64,000 bases of DNA from Porpolomopsis calyptriformis (GCA_951640195.1 OX621169.1:434001-498000), one strand, 5' to 3'; positions 32,282-44,536 are shown, counted from the stretch's first letter. The notes: a model not told the origin generated them from the sequence alone. Translations and numbers: made by a program.

Positions 32282-35200
32282 GGATCCCCAGTCGGCATCA
32301 GTGTATATCACCGGGTCTGACCATTCACCCCCACCCAAGACCAGCCATAGGTCCTTCGTTGAGTTGAGGTATATAATGAGGCGTTTTAAGGCCTCCCAGT
32401 GCGCCATTCCTGGGTTTTTAATGAATTGGGCAAGCTGCCTGACTTGGAATATCGCATCCGGCCGGGATATCATAACTGGCCAGAGAACATGACCTATAGC
32501 CTCGGCATAAGGTACATCCTGCATCTCACTTATCTGATGTGGTGTAGCAGGTGATTGATCTCCAGATAGCACCTGACCAGGCAGAGCCAGGAGATTTATG
32601 GGTTTGGTATCCGATAGTCCGAACCTTGTTGCCATTGCCTCTATATAGGCTCGTTGGTTGATGGAGATGGTCCTGGTTGCTCTGTCCCTTCTTATCTCAA
32701 ATCCTAGGAACCAGTGGATATCTCCCATATCGGCAATCTTGAAGTGGGTTTGAAGTTCTCGTTTGAATCTGTTTACGGCTCGAATAGATGACCCAGCAAT
32801 GGCCATGTCATCTGTGGCTACAGCAACAATGACAGATTTGTGGGCATTGCGTTTGAAGAATACAGAGTGGTCCACACTTGATCGTTGGTATCCGAGCTTG
32901 TAGAACACTGCAGAAAGTGTTTCATACCATTCGTGCCTGGCCTGTTTTAGTCCATACATTGCTTTCAGCAGATGACAGACCTTCCCTTCCTCTCCAGGTT
33001 TCAGAACTCCTTTCGGAGGCCACATATAGACCTCCTCCTTCAGTGGGGCATTGAGGTAAGCACTCTTGATATCTACCTGGTGGATTTCCCAGTTGAGTTG
33101 AGCAGCTAAAGAGAGGATGACTCGGACAGATGGCATCTTCGCAGCTGACGAGAATGTTTCCGTGTAATTCACACCATACGTTTGGCGGTGTCCACCAGCA
33201 ACTATGCGAACCTGACATGTATCCACAACGTCATCCACATTCTGTTTCTCCTTCAATACTTCGGAACATGGGATTACGGGTTTTCCGGGGGGTAGGTCAA
33301 CAATCTCCCAAGTCCAGAGTTTCTGGAGTTGACCTATCTCATATTTCAGAGCAGCATCCCATGCCTTTCCATGTGGCCCCTCGAGTGCTTCAGTCATTGA
33401 GCATGGTTCCGAGCCCATGGATCCCGCTATCGCATAAAGCAGGTCAAGGGTTTCATCATCGGAATTGAAGTTGAGTGGGGTTACTCCCCCTGGTTCATCA
33501 CCACTCTCCAGACCGAGATCACGGATGAATGCCTCAGCATATGCTAGGGCAGCAGGTTCATAAACACCCCTTGCCATATCCCGGTAAGATCCCGGGGGTA
33601 AACGTGTACGCATTCCGCGTCCAAAGGTAGGCGCCAATTCCAGGATTTCCAGGATTTCCAGGTTAAGTCTCCAGGTTTCCGGAATTTTCGGAGTTTCCGG
33701 AACAACTTCGGAATTGGGGGGTAGGTGTCTAGGTTCATCGGGATAGTGCTGGATGACTTTATTCTTCTCCCCTTCATCCAGGGTATCTTCGGGGATGATA
33801 ATACCTTCACCCTGAAGCAGATGTAGGTCTTCTGGGTTGAACACAACATCCCGTTCAATACTGATGGTTCACTTATCAGGCCAGTAAATCCAGAACCCTT
33901 TGCTCTCAGAATCATATCCAACAAAGCGGGCTTTCCATGCACGTTCATCAAGCTTTCCAGCATGCAAGTCTTTCACATATGCGGCAGCTCCAAACTCATG
34001 GATCCCACCCAGAAATGGTTTCCGGTCATGTACCATCTCATATGGGGTCTTTCCATTCAGTGCTCGGGTTTCAGTCCGGTTCTCTAGCCACACACAGTGG
34101 TGCATAGCTTCGGCCCAAAGGGATCGCGGTAATCCTGATGCAAAAAGGAGGGCACGGGCGTGTTCAGCATGGGTACGCATACCACGTTCGGAGACTCCAT
34201 CCTGTTGAGGAGAGTCATGGACAGTAAGTTCACGTTTTGTCCCTTTCATAATGAGGTGGTGATCGAAGTCATTACTCAGGAATTCTCCCCCTCGATCACA
34301 CCAGAGGTATTTGATCCGGGCACCATTCTGTTGAGTATTAATGGCTGCCTCGTCCTTCTTGTAGGCATCAAGAGTTTCACTTTTCTTTGTGAGGAAGTAG
34401 ACTTGTGTCTCACGGGAGTAGTCATCTTTTCGGAAGGCAGCATAGTGCTTCCCACCTAGGCTAGATGTCGAAGCAGGTCCCCAGAGATCCCAATGGACTC
34501 GTTTACTGTATTGTGTTGCTCGGGTAAGTGACTCTTTTGGAAATGGTTTTCGTGCCGCCTTTGCCTTTACGCATGGCTCACAAAATTCTTCCTTAGACAA
34601 TGGGTCAATCTCGATACCCAATATCATTCCGTTTGATACCATACGCTTTACTGTCAACACAGCAATATGGCCCAACTTCCAGTGGGCCTCCATCAGCATC
34701 ATCTTGGTAGTCACGGCATTCACATGATCACACCGGGTTTCAGTTCCGGGTGTAATCCTATATAACCCTTGGAATCGTAGGATCTTCGCTATCACATGTC
34801 CACGAGGGTGAGTAACAATTGCGTGGTCTTTTCCGAAGACCACAGACTTGGCAGCTTGAGCTAGTTGGCTGACAGAAACAAGTGTGAAGGCTAAATCCGG
34901 TGCGTACACACAGTCCTTCAACATCACTGACAATGATGAACTGCCGTTAGGTAGCTCAATCCTTACGTCTCCAGTTCCGATTGCCTTAAACATCCTTCCA
35001 TCAGCAGTTTTGATTTCGCAGTCAATTGGTATGTAGTTTTCAAACCTTGCCCTATCTGGGCATAAGTGACAACTGGCGCCACTATCGAGGATCATATCGC
35101 GACCCAATCCATCCAACCCGAGGTTAGATACAATGGCTTTAAAGTCCGAGGTGCATGTGAATGCGAACAAGTCATCGTTTTCTGATACTTTCGCTACATT

Positions 35201-36134
35201 AGCCACCTCAAGTTTCTTTTTCGCCTTCAGTTGATGGGGACCTTGCCCCTCCATGCCGCCTCCTGGGGCATAACACGTTGCCTTCAGGTGACCAACCTTT
35301 TGGCAGTTATAGCAAGTTTTAGTTGTTGCAGACTTCTTTTCTGTGCATTTCGATCCAGATCCTCGGGAACCTTGCGAGGCAAACATCGCCACCTCAGCAG
35401 CCCTTTCTTGCCCACTGGCAATCAAGCGGTGTTCCGCTTCCTGGATGAAAATTGACGCTAGGTCATCAGGCTGGATAGACTTTCCAGTGACCTTCATGGT
35501 GGTTTCGACCATCTGCACAGTGGCACGGTAAACCTCCGGCATCGATGCAATCATTATATTGACCTGCATCGGGTCGGAAACAGGTGAGCTAGTCACCCTC
35601 AAATACTCCACCCACTCTGTCATCTTAGCCAGATGAGCCTTCAGCTTGGCAAGATGTATCTTCGGGTCCAGAGATAATGTGCATCTCATGTTCTGTAGCG
35701 CATTGAGCATATCAACCTGGTGAAGAACACCTTTCATGGTCGCATCTGCTTTAACCATATCCCACATGTCCTTGGCAGTGGTAAGCTTCATGATCTTTTG
35801 TGACAAACGAGGTGAGACTGTCAAGAGGAGTAGATGTTGCGCAAGATACTCCCGCTGATCAAAGTCAAGCATTTTCTTCTCTCTAGTTTTGATTTGTTCA
35901 TCAGTGGCATCTTTGCCATTGTACTGGGGGACACTATTAAGCTTAACCAGATCCACTAGCCATTTGGATCATCCATTCAAGTGGGGTACGAGGCCTTTTG
36001 AGCCCATCGCTCACATAGCCCTTGGCTCATAATCCGCCCAGTTGGAGCCATCATCTCGAAGTTTCAGAATGACCAAGGATTGGGAATTAGAGGTGAGTAT
36101 AGAATCAGACATTGGTGAACCAGGGCTTATAACC

Positions 36135-36246
36135 TGATGAAGTTGGTCAGATGAAAAATGTCGGATTAAGGAAAATACTAAAGATTACATAATCGATACA
36201 CGCATACATTTGTATCAATAGTGTCGTGATTGTACATATCCCAACA
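36135..36246 (-). repeat. Copia 5' LTR (112 bp)
   Basis: It matches 25023-25134 and is adjacent to the target duplication GTGTT at 36247-36251. Confidence 0.93.
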
Positions 36247-36379
36247 GTGTTAGGCCTAGAGAACCCCTTTGGAATGTTGGTCCTGACAATATGATTTATA
36301 AGTATAGCCTGTACTATTAGCATAAATAGCTCATGTGAGAATTCAAGAGGGAAGTTCTCTGTTGGCATTGCAGGGTACT

Positions 36380-37085
36380 ATGATAGAGATAGGAAGTTGA
36401 GCTGGTGAGGCTTCTTATTGATAAGGTAGTTGATCTGGTAAAACTGTCTATAATTCTGATAGAGAACTACTCTATAGAATACAGAGTATTTATACAATAG
36501 CTTATGGTTTATGCATACTATGAGCTATTTATGCCAATGGTACAGACTATGCTTATGAATCATATATATATATATTACACAATTGATAATGCATTTCTGC
36601 TATAGGCTGTTGAAATAGATTCAACAATATCAGGTCAGAATGCAGGGTAAAGGGCTGCATATGAGTGACTGCTGGAGTAGATCAAGTAATCCAGCAGGGG
36701 ATGGATATCCTGGTATACACTATGAATTCTAATAGGGATCCACCCTATCACTGTACACTATCTATACAATACATCAGTGGCTGTGTAGCTACTGAGGTAT
36801 TTACGCTATTGTACAGGTATTCTTTCACATGATATAATATGTAGCCACAATATCCATGAGCCATTTCTGCCACAGGTTGCACTTCTGTTAGGCTTCCGAA
36901 ATATCTCCAATATAGGCTTCCAAAAATCCAAAAGCTTATAACTTACATGGACCATAAGCTATTGTATATATAGTCTAGCATTCTATAGAATAGTTCTCTA
37001 TCAGAATTGTAGACAGTTTTACCAGTCTAACTCACTTATCAATAGGAAAGCTTACCACACTCACTTCCCTATCAATAGCTATTAC
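36380..37085. mobile_element. Non-coding element with long terminal inverted repeats
   Basis: About 36385-36510 (TATTGATAAG..TGGTAAAACTGTCTA..AATTCTGATAGAGAACTA..TATAGAAT..CAATAGCTTATGG) is the reverse complement of about 36948-37080 with roughly 85 percent identity by eye. There is no ORF between the arms. The outer ends and a target duplication are not clear. It resembles a MITE of about 700 bp with arms over 120 bp. Confidence 0.65.
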
Positions 37086-37739
37086 TGTGCCTAGCCTAGT
37101 ACTCAGTCAGGCTAGCTAAAACAGTGTAGTATACAATGAGTACAGGCTGTGCAGTATGTTAGGAACTGTACACAGTGAGACCAACTATTTATCTCCCATC
37201 TGACATACTTTTGACATTTTTGTGTGATGCTGTTACTGTGTTATGAATATTTTGCTGCCGAGGGTGCCAAATTGAGCAAGTTCAGGTACTCGGTCACTCA
37301 TGGGAACTTTTAGTGGTGATGTGCCTGCTCTGGTCCTTCTCACTGAGTTCGCTGTTGCTCGCTCAATTCGACATCGATTACCATGAAATGTTGTACACAA
37401 ATTCATATGAGTACTATCCATCTATTCTATATGTGAAATGAAGGTTAGACAGATTCAATCTTCTAGGATATCGGCATCCAGTCTCTGCTATATTTTCACC
37501 TTCTGCAATGTTCTCAACTTCACCCCTCACTTCACCCTCAATGGGGCCCCTCCAATTTGTAACTGGGGTCCATCAAAACCCTCAGGCTGCTCCACTTCAT
37601 TCGCTACATCATCTACAGCCTCTGGCATTTGATATCTTAGTCTTGGGTGTGGCCTTAGTTGTACATTCTGCTTGGTGGGTGGCGCTGGTAAGTGAGGTCC
37701 ATTAACTGCTTCCTCCTCATATATATCACCATGCTGATC

Positions 37740-38360
37740 TCATCCCCCACTTGTAGCTGTATCGGAAGATCTAGAAGGGTCGTCTTCTCCATCACTTTCA
37801 GTGCTCGAAGACAGGCTGTCAAAATGCTCTCTCTCTGAATCTCCCTCCGAGTCAACACTATTTGCATCCCTTTCTTGGCCCCAGCTCTGTCCCCTACCTC
37901 TACCAGCACTACTGCGCCCATGCTGCCCCCCATGGCCTCTGCCATGTGCAGCCTTCCTTACTGCTGCAGCCTCTTCCCTCTCCGCTTTCTTCCTAGCTTT
38001 CTCTGCTACCTCTGCAGCCTTTTTAGCTGCTCTCTCCTGTTCCTTCCTTGCCTTTTCTGCATTCTTAGCAGCTTGTGCTATTCCCTTCTCATGTTTGCTG
38101 ATCTCATTCTGGATCTGCTTGAAAATTGGTGCTAATTCTTTCACCACCTCCTTCCACTGCTTCATGAAGTCTTTCTTGGCAAGTGCATCCAGATTCTCCT
38201 CGCCTGTCATGAGATGAGCATGGGCTTGGGTAGTCTCTTTCTTCTCTATCTTCTTTTTCTCCTTTGCAAAAGCCTGTTTTTGTAAGCATCCATTCTCCAA
38301 GTCCATTAACTTCATCTGGATAAAATCCTTTTCCAGCTGCACTTCTGCAAGATGGATCAT
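37740..38360 (-). pseudogene. C-terminal charged coiled-coil fragment, possibly transposase-derived
   Basis: The text has HLMTGEENLDALAKKDFMKQW, a long Lys/Glu/Ala helix (KNAEKARKEQERAAKKAAEV) and a Gly/Arg/His-rich, acidic tail. I recall comparable tails on DDE (pogo/Fot1-type) transposases of basidiomycetes, but no DDE core is present here. It is 206 aa without stops; upstream parts are lost. Confidence 0.4.
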
Positions 38361-38611
38361 GTCTCAAAGCATCTGATTCTCATGACAAAGGTCTACTCTG
38401 GCTGCTGTATGGGGTAATGTGGGGGGCAGAGTGTTACAGTGATACAACCCCTTGGTCCCTTGAGCTCCGGAGGACATGTTCCATATATCTACGTGATCCC
38501 CCAGATGTCTACTACACTGCTACAATGTCCCCGACTATGCGATTCGGCTTCCTGTCCAGTGATTTATCTCCGAATTCTCCAAATTTCTTCGAATTCCTTG
38601 ATCCTTCGATT

Positions 38612-38779
38612 CATGATCGCAGCTTATATCAAAGGATGCATCTGATAGCCAGACATCTATTGTGTAGATTTCCTTCGTTTCCATCATCCCTTTCTTCATG
38701 ATCGCAGCTCATATCAAAGGATGCATCTGATAGCCAGACATCTATTGTGTAGATTTCCTTCGTTTCCATCATCCCTTTC
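38612..38779 (+). repeat. 85-bp tandem duplication inside the LTR of element C
   Basis: CATGATCGCAGCTTATATC at 38612 recurs at 38697 as CATGATCGCAGCTCATATC, followed by the same text (CCAGACATCTATTGTGTAG, CCTTCGTTTCCATCATCCC). The two units are nearly identical, so the duplication is younger than the surrounding decay. Confidence 0.9.
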
Positions 38780-39099
38780 ACTGGTGGCTTCATTCAGAAG
38801 TCTCATCCCTTTACTATATAGTATATAAAGGGATCTTTGTTTTCACAGATATATTTACTTGTAGATATGTTTGTATCATAGAGAAGGAAGATAGATTCCA
38901 TCGTCCCACATCTAGTCCTTCATGTTTGAGCCTCTTCAACCACCTCTAGCACTCTAGAGAGTGCTCTAATTTTCCTATTTCTTCTATTTCTTCAATTTTC
39001 ATGATTTCTTTGATAGCTCCTTTCTATTATGCCTCCTATTATCTCTTGGGGCAGATCCCAGAGCTCAGACGGCTCCACATTGCATCAACGGTCACTTCA

Positions 39100-39320
39100 T
39101 TTGTCATCTCACCAACTTTCCTTTTTCTCATTATCTATTCTTGTCTTCAATCTTATCTTATCTCCTCATAGATTAGAGGTGATAACACCATTGGCTGATG
39201 AAGATGTGCTGTGCAGCAACTCTGCAGTGGCTGTGCAAGGCTGCGCAATACTGCACATTAGTCAGCCATTCCATGGATCATCGCCGTGGTTATCACAATC
39301 ACAGCCTAGACCCAGGAAGA
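39100..39320 (+). repeat. Dispersed repeat, partner of 20560-20800
   Basis: It shares ordered blocks with the reverse complement of 20560-20800, among them CAGCCATTCCATGGATCAT and ATCACAATCACA. It lies between the LTR-like region and gag of element C and may be part of its leader, or a separate insertion. Confidence 0.5.
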
Positions 39321-39664
39321 TATAAGTAGAGCACAGAACGCTTGTATCCTCCCTAGTTTCATCCTTCAACGTTGTCACTGCTAGCTTATGTGCTAGCCTC
39401 TTCATTGTCCCTCATCTTAAGCAACCTGAGATATCGACTGCCAACATAACAGAAGGATGAAACTCCCTTCTTACCTTGCTTATCTTTGCAAGAGTCGCTA
39501 GTCAAGATTCATCTGACGCCAACTGTTTTTGCCTTGAGTTATCAGACAAAAACCATTGCCATTGCCTCTCCAGAATCTCAACAGGCTCCCCTCGACCAAC
39601 CTATCCTCTTTCACCTTAGGAACCACAAGAGATGCCTCAGCACATCCTCGCACAGTACTGTTGA

Positions 39665-41520
39665 GTGACCACCAACCTGGAACATTCCTCTTCAACTCCA
39701 CCCCTGTCCTACTCCCCACCTCATCAATCCCCTCAGGCTTCATCCAGTATACTTATTAGCTACTCAGAACAGCAAGCTGTCGATGCTCTAGACATCAAGC
39801 AAGCCCAACTTGAAGCTCTTGTGCTCAAGTTCTCCCACCTCACCTTTGAGATCACCCCTCCCACCTCTGCCAACCTTTCCCCCACCTCGTCCCATTCCTC
39901 CTTTTCTTTGGACTTGTATTATACTGCTCCGTCCCCTCTGGATTCCTCAGATGATGATCTTAACCCTTTCGTTGAAATTGAACCGCATATGTTCACTCGC
40001 ATTTGCATTAGAGTCTATCATTCCCCGACACTCATTGCAAACTTTCTTGCCTCTTCCATCCATGTTTTCTACTATCGCAGATCTTCTCGCATCAGAGAGA
40101 TCCACATCTGAGACAATCTTCCACTATGCCACCCCATGCAGGATCCCGTTAACCAAGCTATGGGCTCACAGATGATGAACTAGAGTTCCAAGATGCCGTT
40201 GACACATCTGAGATATTCTCACCCTTATTATCTCAGATCCTTGACCCCTCAACTCCCTCTGTCTTCTCTATTCTCAGACTAACCACTCTCCCTGCCCCTT
40301 CTCTGCGACCCACAGAAACACCTTTGCCTTTTGTGTTCGGACATCCTCGTTTCCTCCGAACACCACCTCAACCTCTTTCCCATTCATCATCCACTCCTAT
40401 GAAGGTAACTACCTCAACCTCCCCACAATGACCGCTTCTGGAACCCCCCCAGAAACCGAAAGACTCTCCTCCACTGAGAAGGTCTCCCTCTCCATCTGAA
40501 CCGAATCCCTCCCCTTGTTTTTCTCCAGCTCCTTCCCCTTCTTCATCTCCCCCACCACCTCTGAACCCAAACCCACTTCCCCCACATGACCAACAACTCC
40601 AATGGCTTCAGTCTCAAAAACCATTAAACTTGCCTAGCCTGATGTCTTTAACGGCAACAAAAAACTATACAAAAACTGGTTCCACCAGGTTATTATCTTC
40701 CTTCACGGCAGTGAAGTTACGGACCCTGAGAAGATGATCTTGGTAACCTTGTTGTACATGAAAGAAGGCATTGCTGCTGAGTGGGCCCAACAGTATGTGG
40801 ATAATTACTTTAGCCAGACAGACCCCATTACTGGGAATCTCATCCCTCTCGGCCCCTGGAAGGACTTCACAGACATCCTGGATGCCGTTTTCACCAATCA
40901 TGCCCATAAGGAAGTTGAGCATTTCTCGCAAGGACATTTGGGAATTGTAGATTATTTTGTCAAGTTGGAACTCTTGTTCCACCAAGCTGGCCTCATTGGC
41001 CAGGATAAAGAATGTATCAGGATCCTCAAAAAGAATGCCAACCAGGGCATTTATTTGTCAAATGTATATGTTGCCCCCACTCCCCACCACATACCCCAAG
41101 TACCACAAGAAGGTTATAGCTATTAGCCAACTGATGGAATGTTTCCGTGATTAGGAATGTTGCCAACACCCATTGGCCCCTCCTTCTCATCTATCTTTCT
41201 GTCCCTCTGCTCCGCGTTTCCACCCTCCCCTCCCCCAGGACAAGCAAGTGCCATCAGGCACCATCCATGGAGGACAGGGCCTACCAATGGACTTGAGCAA
41301 GACACGTCAGACCAACCAGTGTTACAACTGTGGTTAGGTTAGACATTTCTATCAGGAATGTCCGCAAGAACTCAAGAAGGTCAATATTCATAGTCTTCAG
41401 CATGAGCTGACCGTTGATGAGATCTCCAAGCTGATGAATTTCCTTTCCGCAGAGGAACACAGCTCCAACGAGCCTGCCCTCAACAACAACAACAAACAGG
41501 ATTTTGGCAACGGTCAATAG
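39665..41520 (+). pseudogene. Gag remnant of gypsy element C
   Basis: After a Ser/Pro-rich leader (39665-40110), a gag core reads MILVTLLYMKEGIAAEWAQQY, FTDILDAVFTNHAHKEVEHF and DYFVKLELLFHQAGL (40734-41090). A damaged zinc knuckle TNQCYNCG-stop-VRHFYQECP follows near 41315-41365. Several stops and shifts break it. Confidence 0.7.
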
Positions 41521-41628
41521 AGATGCGCTCACTCTACTCAATGGAATCATGTCTACTCTGGCATTGTGAACAGACAGTATTGGACACCCCCTTTGTTACC
41601 CCTTCCCCTCTTTGTACCAGTATGATGG

Positions 41629-42236
41629 TGATACGACCCCTCCATCCCCTGAGCACCGTATATTCAACTATACGAATACTAGACACCTATCAAGTCCTTC
41701 GAACACAAACTTGAACCCTCCAAACGCTCCCGATAGCTCCCGAACATCCCGAACGACTTTGAGAATCATCGAACACTCCGAACATGATCGAAGCTTTCCG
41801 AATGCGAATGAAAGTTTGTATATCAAAGGGAAGACACTATTCAAAGGCATCAGTTCTCTTCTATTTCTCCCTTTTCATTCAATTCCTTCATTCCCATTTA
41901 CTACTTTCCCCTTAGATCATTAGAGAGGCTCCCCTTTTATTATATACACTCAAAGGGATCCTTGTACTAGAAGATATATATACTGTATGTTGTAGCTAGT
42001 GATCCAACAAGTTAGATATTCGCTTCTCCCTTGTTCTCAAGTCTAGATCTTCTAAGACTTCCTCTCGATTTCCTCTTTCGACTTTCCGATCCTTCCGATT
42101 CCCCGATCAATCACGTTTGCGAATGATCGAAGACTCCCTTTTGACGATTATCGATCATAGGCTGTGTCGAGACTCTTTATAGTCATCCTCGCACCTTGTT
42201 CTGTGTTCGGTTCTCATACACGAAGCAGACATATCA
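41629..42236 (+). repeat. Gypsy complex 5' LTR (608 bp)
   Basis: It is the same length as 52485-53092 and diverges from it mostly by transitions at CG sites. The following TTTTGGAGCCCACC is probably the primer binding region, as the same sequence follows the LTR at 44537-44711. Confidence 0.9.
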
Positions 42237-42268
42237 TTTTGGAGCCCACCGTGAGGGATTGTGCTCTA

Positions 42269-42937
42269 CACTGTGGGAAGTAGAATAACTGATATGAAAT
42301 GAAAAATTCACTGAAAAGTATTTGGCCAACTAACTAGTTTTAATTGAAATCACTAAAAAAGTTATTGAAAAGCAGTGATAAAAAATCACTGAATGTCTCG
42401 TTTTGCTGTCTGAAAGGCAGTGAGCAACTCACTACTTTTCAGTGATAAGAATAAATGCTCGAGAAAGAAAAAAAACAATTTGAACCACTTTAGTTAAGGA
42501 TATGGTTGCTCCTGAAGTCGAACCCTTGACCTCATGACTAGCCCAAAGTCTACCAGAGCACTTTTACCACTGCACTATGAGACACATATAGTAAATACTC
42601 TTAGCAGCCACATAAGGAGTATTGATTCGGACTTGGTGAAATTTTTTTTGTTTGCTCACAATGTCAGCCTAGTTTTTGGCTGCATCTCACAGTAAAAATT
42701 ATGCCACTTACTAAGATTCAGTGAATTTATCAATGAATAAAGGTGATGCTGAAATCTAGTCACTGAATTTAAGTGACCAGTAAGATATCAATTCTTTCCA
42801 GTGATAAATTAACTAAGTCACTAAAAAGAAGTGCCTCACTGAAAACTCGTGAGTGCCGGATACAGTGACTTTGTCACTGCTTTTCAATGGAACAGTGATA
42901 AAATCACTACTTATCATTGATTTTACTTCCCGCAGTG
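42269..42937. mobile_element. 669-bp TIR element with subterminal TCAGTGA motifs
   Basis: It starts CACTGTGGGAAGTA and ends TACTTCCCGCAGTG (one mismatch between arms). It is flanked by TCTA on both sides (42265-42268, 42938-42941). TCACTGA/TCAGTGA motifs in both orientations occur throughout, as expected for transposase-binding subterminal repeats. There is no transposase ORF, so it is non-autonomous. A tRNA-like segment lies in its left half. A relative sits at 17173-17345. Confidence 0.8.
42503..42585 (-). mobile_element. tRNA-like segment inside the TIR element
   Basis: On the minus strand, TAGTGCAGTGGTAAAAGTGC fits box A and a D-arm. GACT-TTGGGCT-AGTC forms a 4-bp stem with a 7-nt loop like an anticodon arm. 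GGGTTCGACTTC matches box B and the T-loop (GGTTCGA). The acceptor and T stems pair poorly, so it is a tRNA-derived sequence (internal Pol III promoter) and not a normal tRNA gene. Confidence 0.55.
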
Positions 42938-42941
42938 TCTA

Positions 42942-44330
42942 GTTGTATCATCTTTGGCTTGTTTCATTCATTTCCCCTTCATTTTGCCAACTATGCACTT
43001 TTCAGTGTATCTCCACCCTCACTCTCTCTTCATTATCCTATCTCCCATTGTTTTCGACAACGCCCTATCATCCCTGCACCTCAGCTCGCCTTTCCAGACC
43101 ATCTGCACCACTGTTCAAGATGCCCATCTCAAGACATCGTGACTATTTCCCAACTAGCTTTCAACGTCGATCTCGCTCGCTTTCGCTTCGATTCTTACGA
43201 TATCTACGTCACTCGATTCGCGTTTTCGAAGGCTTTCCAACGGTTCCCAGCTCATACGATTTGGCCCAGTGGTTCAGTGGACTTCCGTGTTTCTTTGTTG
43301 TGGCACACCCGGATGATGACCTATCGATATCGATAGTTTGACAGCTCGTTCTTCGTTCATCTTTGGGTCACGATAAGTACCCTTTCGTCCCTTTTTAACG
43401 AGCCCGCTATCGCTCAGATACACCCCCTCGTCGTCGAAGAATGCCTTTGTCTTTGTGCCCCTCCCCCTACATTTGCCTAATTTCGCTTTCGCTCGTTTCT
43501 CCACGTATCCCACGTCGCAAGCGTCCCCTTTGTTCGCCTCGTCGATAGCTTCAAAACGACCGCGCATATGTAGGATTCCGTTCAGCGCTCACAGAGACTT
43601 CCTTTGGTTTTCCTTTTTTTGGACTAGATAGGATATGATTCGGCCATATCTCCAGATTGACGCCCCGGATTCATCCGATATTTGGATCATCACGACCCCT
43701 CGTTCGTACGTTTCCAACGACCCCAAGACCGTCCATATCCATCCACGCGTTATCGACCAACGACATACCTATCCTCCTCCCCCCTCATTATTAGGCCGAC
43801 CAATTTCGTGACTGTTTCTCTACCGTTTTGGACCTTTATGTTGAGATATTTGCTGGATGGCTCGCCGCGTTACGGTTTCGGAACCTGGCCAGAGCCAGTT
43901 CGATGGACACGTCGTTAGAAATTGGTAGCGATATACTGAGCTCGAAAAACTATATAACCTGGGTCACATGATCAAACATGCGAGCCCGTCAAATCCAACA
44001 CTTTAGATACTTGATCTAGAGCGTCTTCTTGAGCCCTTCATGGTCACCTTATCTGCCTTCATCGATTTCACCTCCTTCATCGTCACTATGGTCATTTCTG
44101 CCGCTTTAGATTTTGGACCCCCATCTTGGCCAATCTGCTCATATTGCCCTCAATTTTGGCCCATTTTCTTTATTTAAGTGCTTCGTTTGCACTCCCGGTC
44201 TTCGCCTCTCAGTGTCATCATCATGTCTTACCTGATTTTCGATCGCTCATCCTCAAATCTCACTTTTTCGACCATACCCTCCTCATTTCAACATTTTCTT
44301 CCACTAAATCTAATCTTTAGAAGCTACGAG
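42942..44330. other. Internal sequence of the gypsy complex without recognisable gag or pol
   Basis: Several open frames exist (for example 42943-43341 and the opposite strand at 43274-43567), but none shows retroelement motifs. It may belong to a non-autonomous unit lying between the LTRs at 41629 and 44537. Confidence 0.45.
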
Positions 44331-44450
44331 GATGGTTCGCAGTCCCCTTTCGTTTGACTGGCCATCAGAGTATGGTTCGCAGTCCCCCCCCTATCATTTG
44401 ACTGGCCATCAGAGTATGGTTCGCAGTTCCCTATCATTTGACTGACTATC
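44331..44450 (+). repeat. Three 40-44-bp tandem repeats
   Basis: TATGGTTCGCAGTCCCC..CTTTGACTGGCCATCAGAG-type units start near 44331, 44371 and 44415. They lie some 90 bp before the purine-rich tract and the LTR at 44537. Confidence 0.85.
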
Positions 44451-44536
44451 TATCAAAGTTTCTTTTGTATATGGATTTCTTCATTTGTATTTTGTATTGA
44501 TGACTGAGGACAGTCATTATTTCAGTCCAGAGGAGA

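Larger units (their letters stand above)
25142..36112 (-). pseudogene. Copia polyprotein (Gag-PR-IN-RT-RNase H), disrupted
   Basis: The reading starts at the ATG at 36112, 22 bp inside the 5' LTR boundary. In order: gag (KMLDFDQREYLAQHLLLL), CCHC knuckle CYNCQKVGHLKATC, protease MILDSGASCHLCP, gag-pre-integrase HWKLGHIAV, integrase core (HWDLWGP..; CDRGGEFLS; SPQQDGVSER), RT (QVDIKSAYLNAPLKEEVYMW, VAVATDDMAIAG) and RNase H (YTDADWGS / TESEYIGQ, DIRYHFIRE). The gypsy element separates DADWGS (32282 side) from QSDRHSISGYV (25578 side). Two TGA codons lie before residue 60 and one near 33866, each where Arg would fit. Otherwise the frame is remarkably intact. Confidence 0.92.
25023..36246 (-). 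mobile_element. Ty1/copia retrotransposon, split by a gypsy insertion
   Basis: Both LTRs are 112 bp and the target duplication GTGTT flanks them exactly (25018-25022 and 36247-36251). Without the inserted 6703-bp gypsy element and its 5-bp target duplication, the element is about 4.5 kb. The coding order gag, protease, integrase, RT, RNase H is that of copia. A purine tract (TTGAGGGGGAG on the minus strand) abuts the 3' LTR. The LTRs differ at about six positions, all transitions. Confidence 0.95.

Noticed and set aside
37801..38217. Plus-strand hydrophobic ORF that looks like a membrane protein
   Set aside because: It is the complement of the Lys/Ala/Glu helix on the minus strand, which produces Leu/Phe/Ser-rich text.
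42503..42585. Possible functional tRNA gene
   Set aside because: Acceptor and T-arm stems do not pair properly and it lies inside a TIR element. It was kept only as a tRNA-derived segment.
42265..42941. hAT-type 8-bp target duplication for the TIR element
   Set aside because: Only TCTA is shared between the flanks; the outer four bases differ.
44331..44450. Evenly spaced short direct repeats resembling a CRISPR array
   Set aside because: There are only three units, the spacers are not distinct from repeats, and the DNA is eukaryotic retroelement sequence. It is an ordinary tandem repeat.
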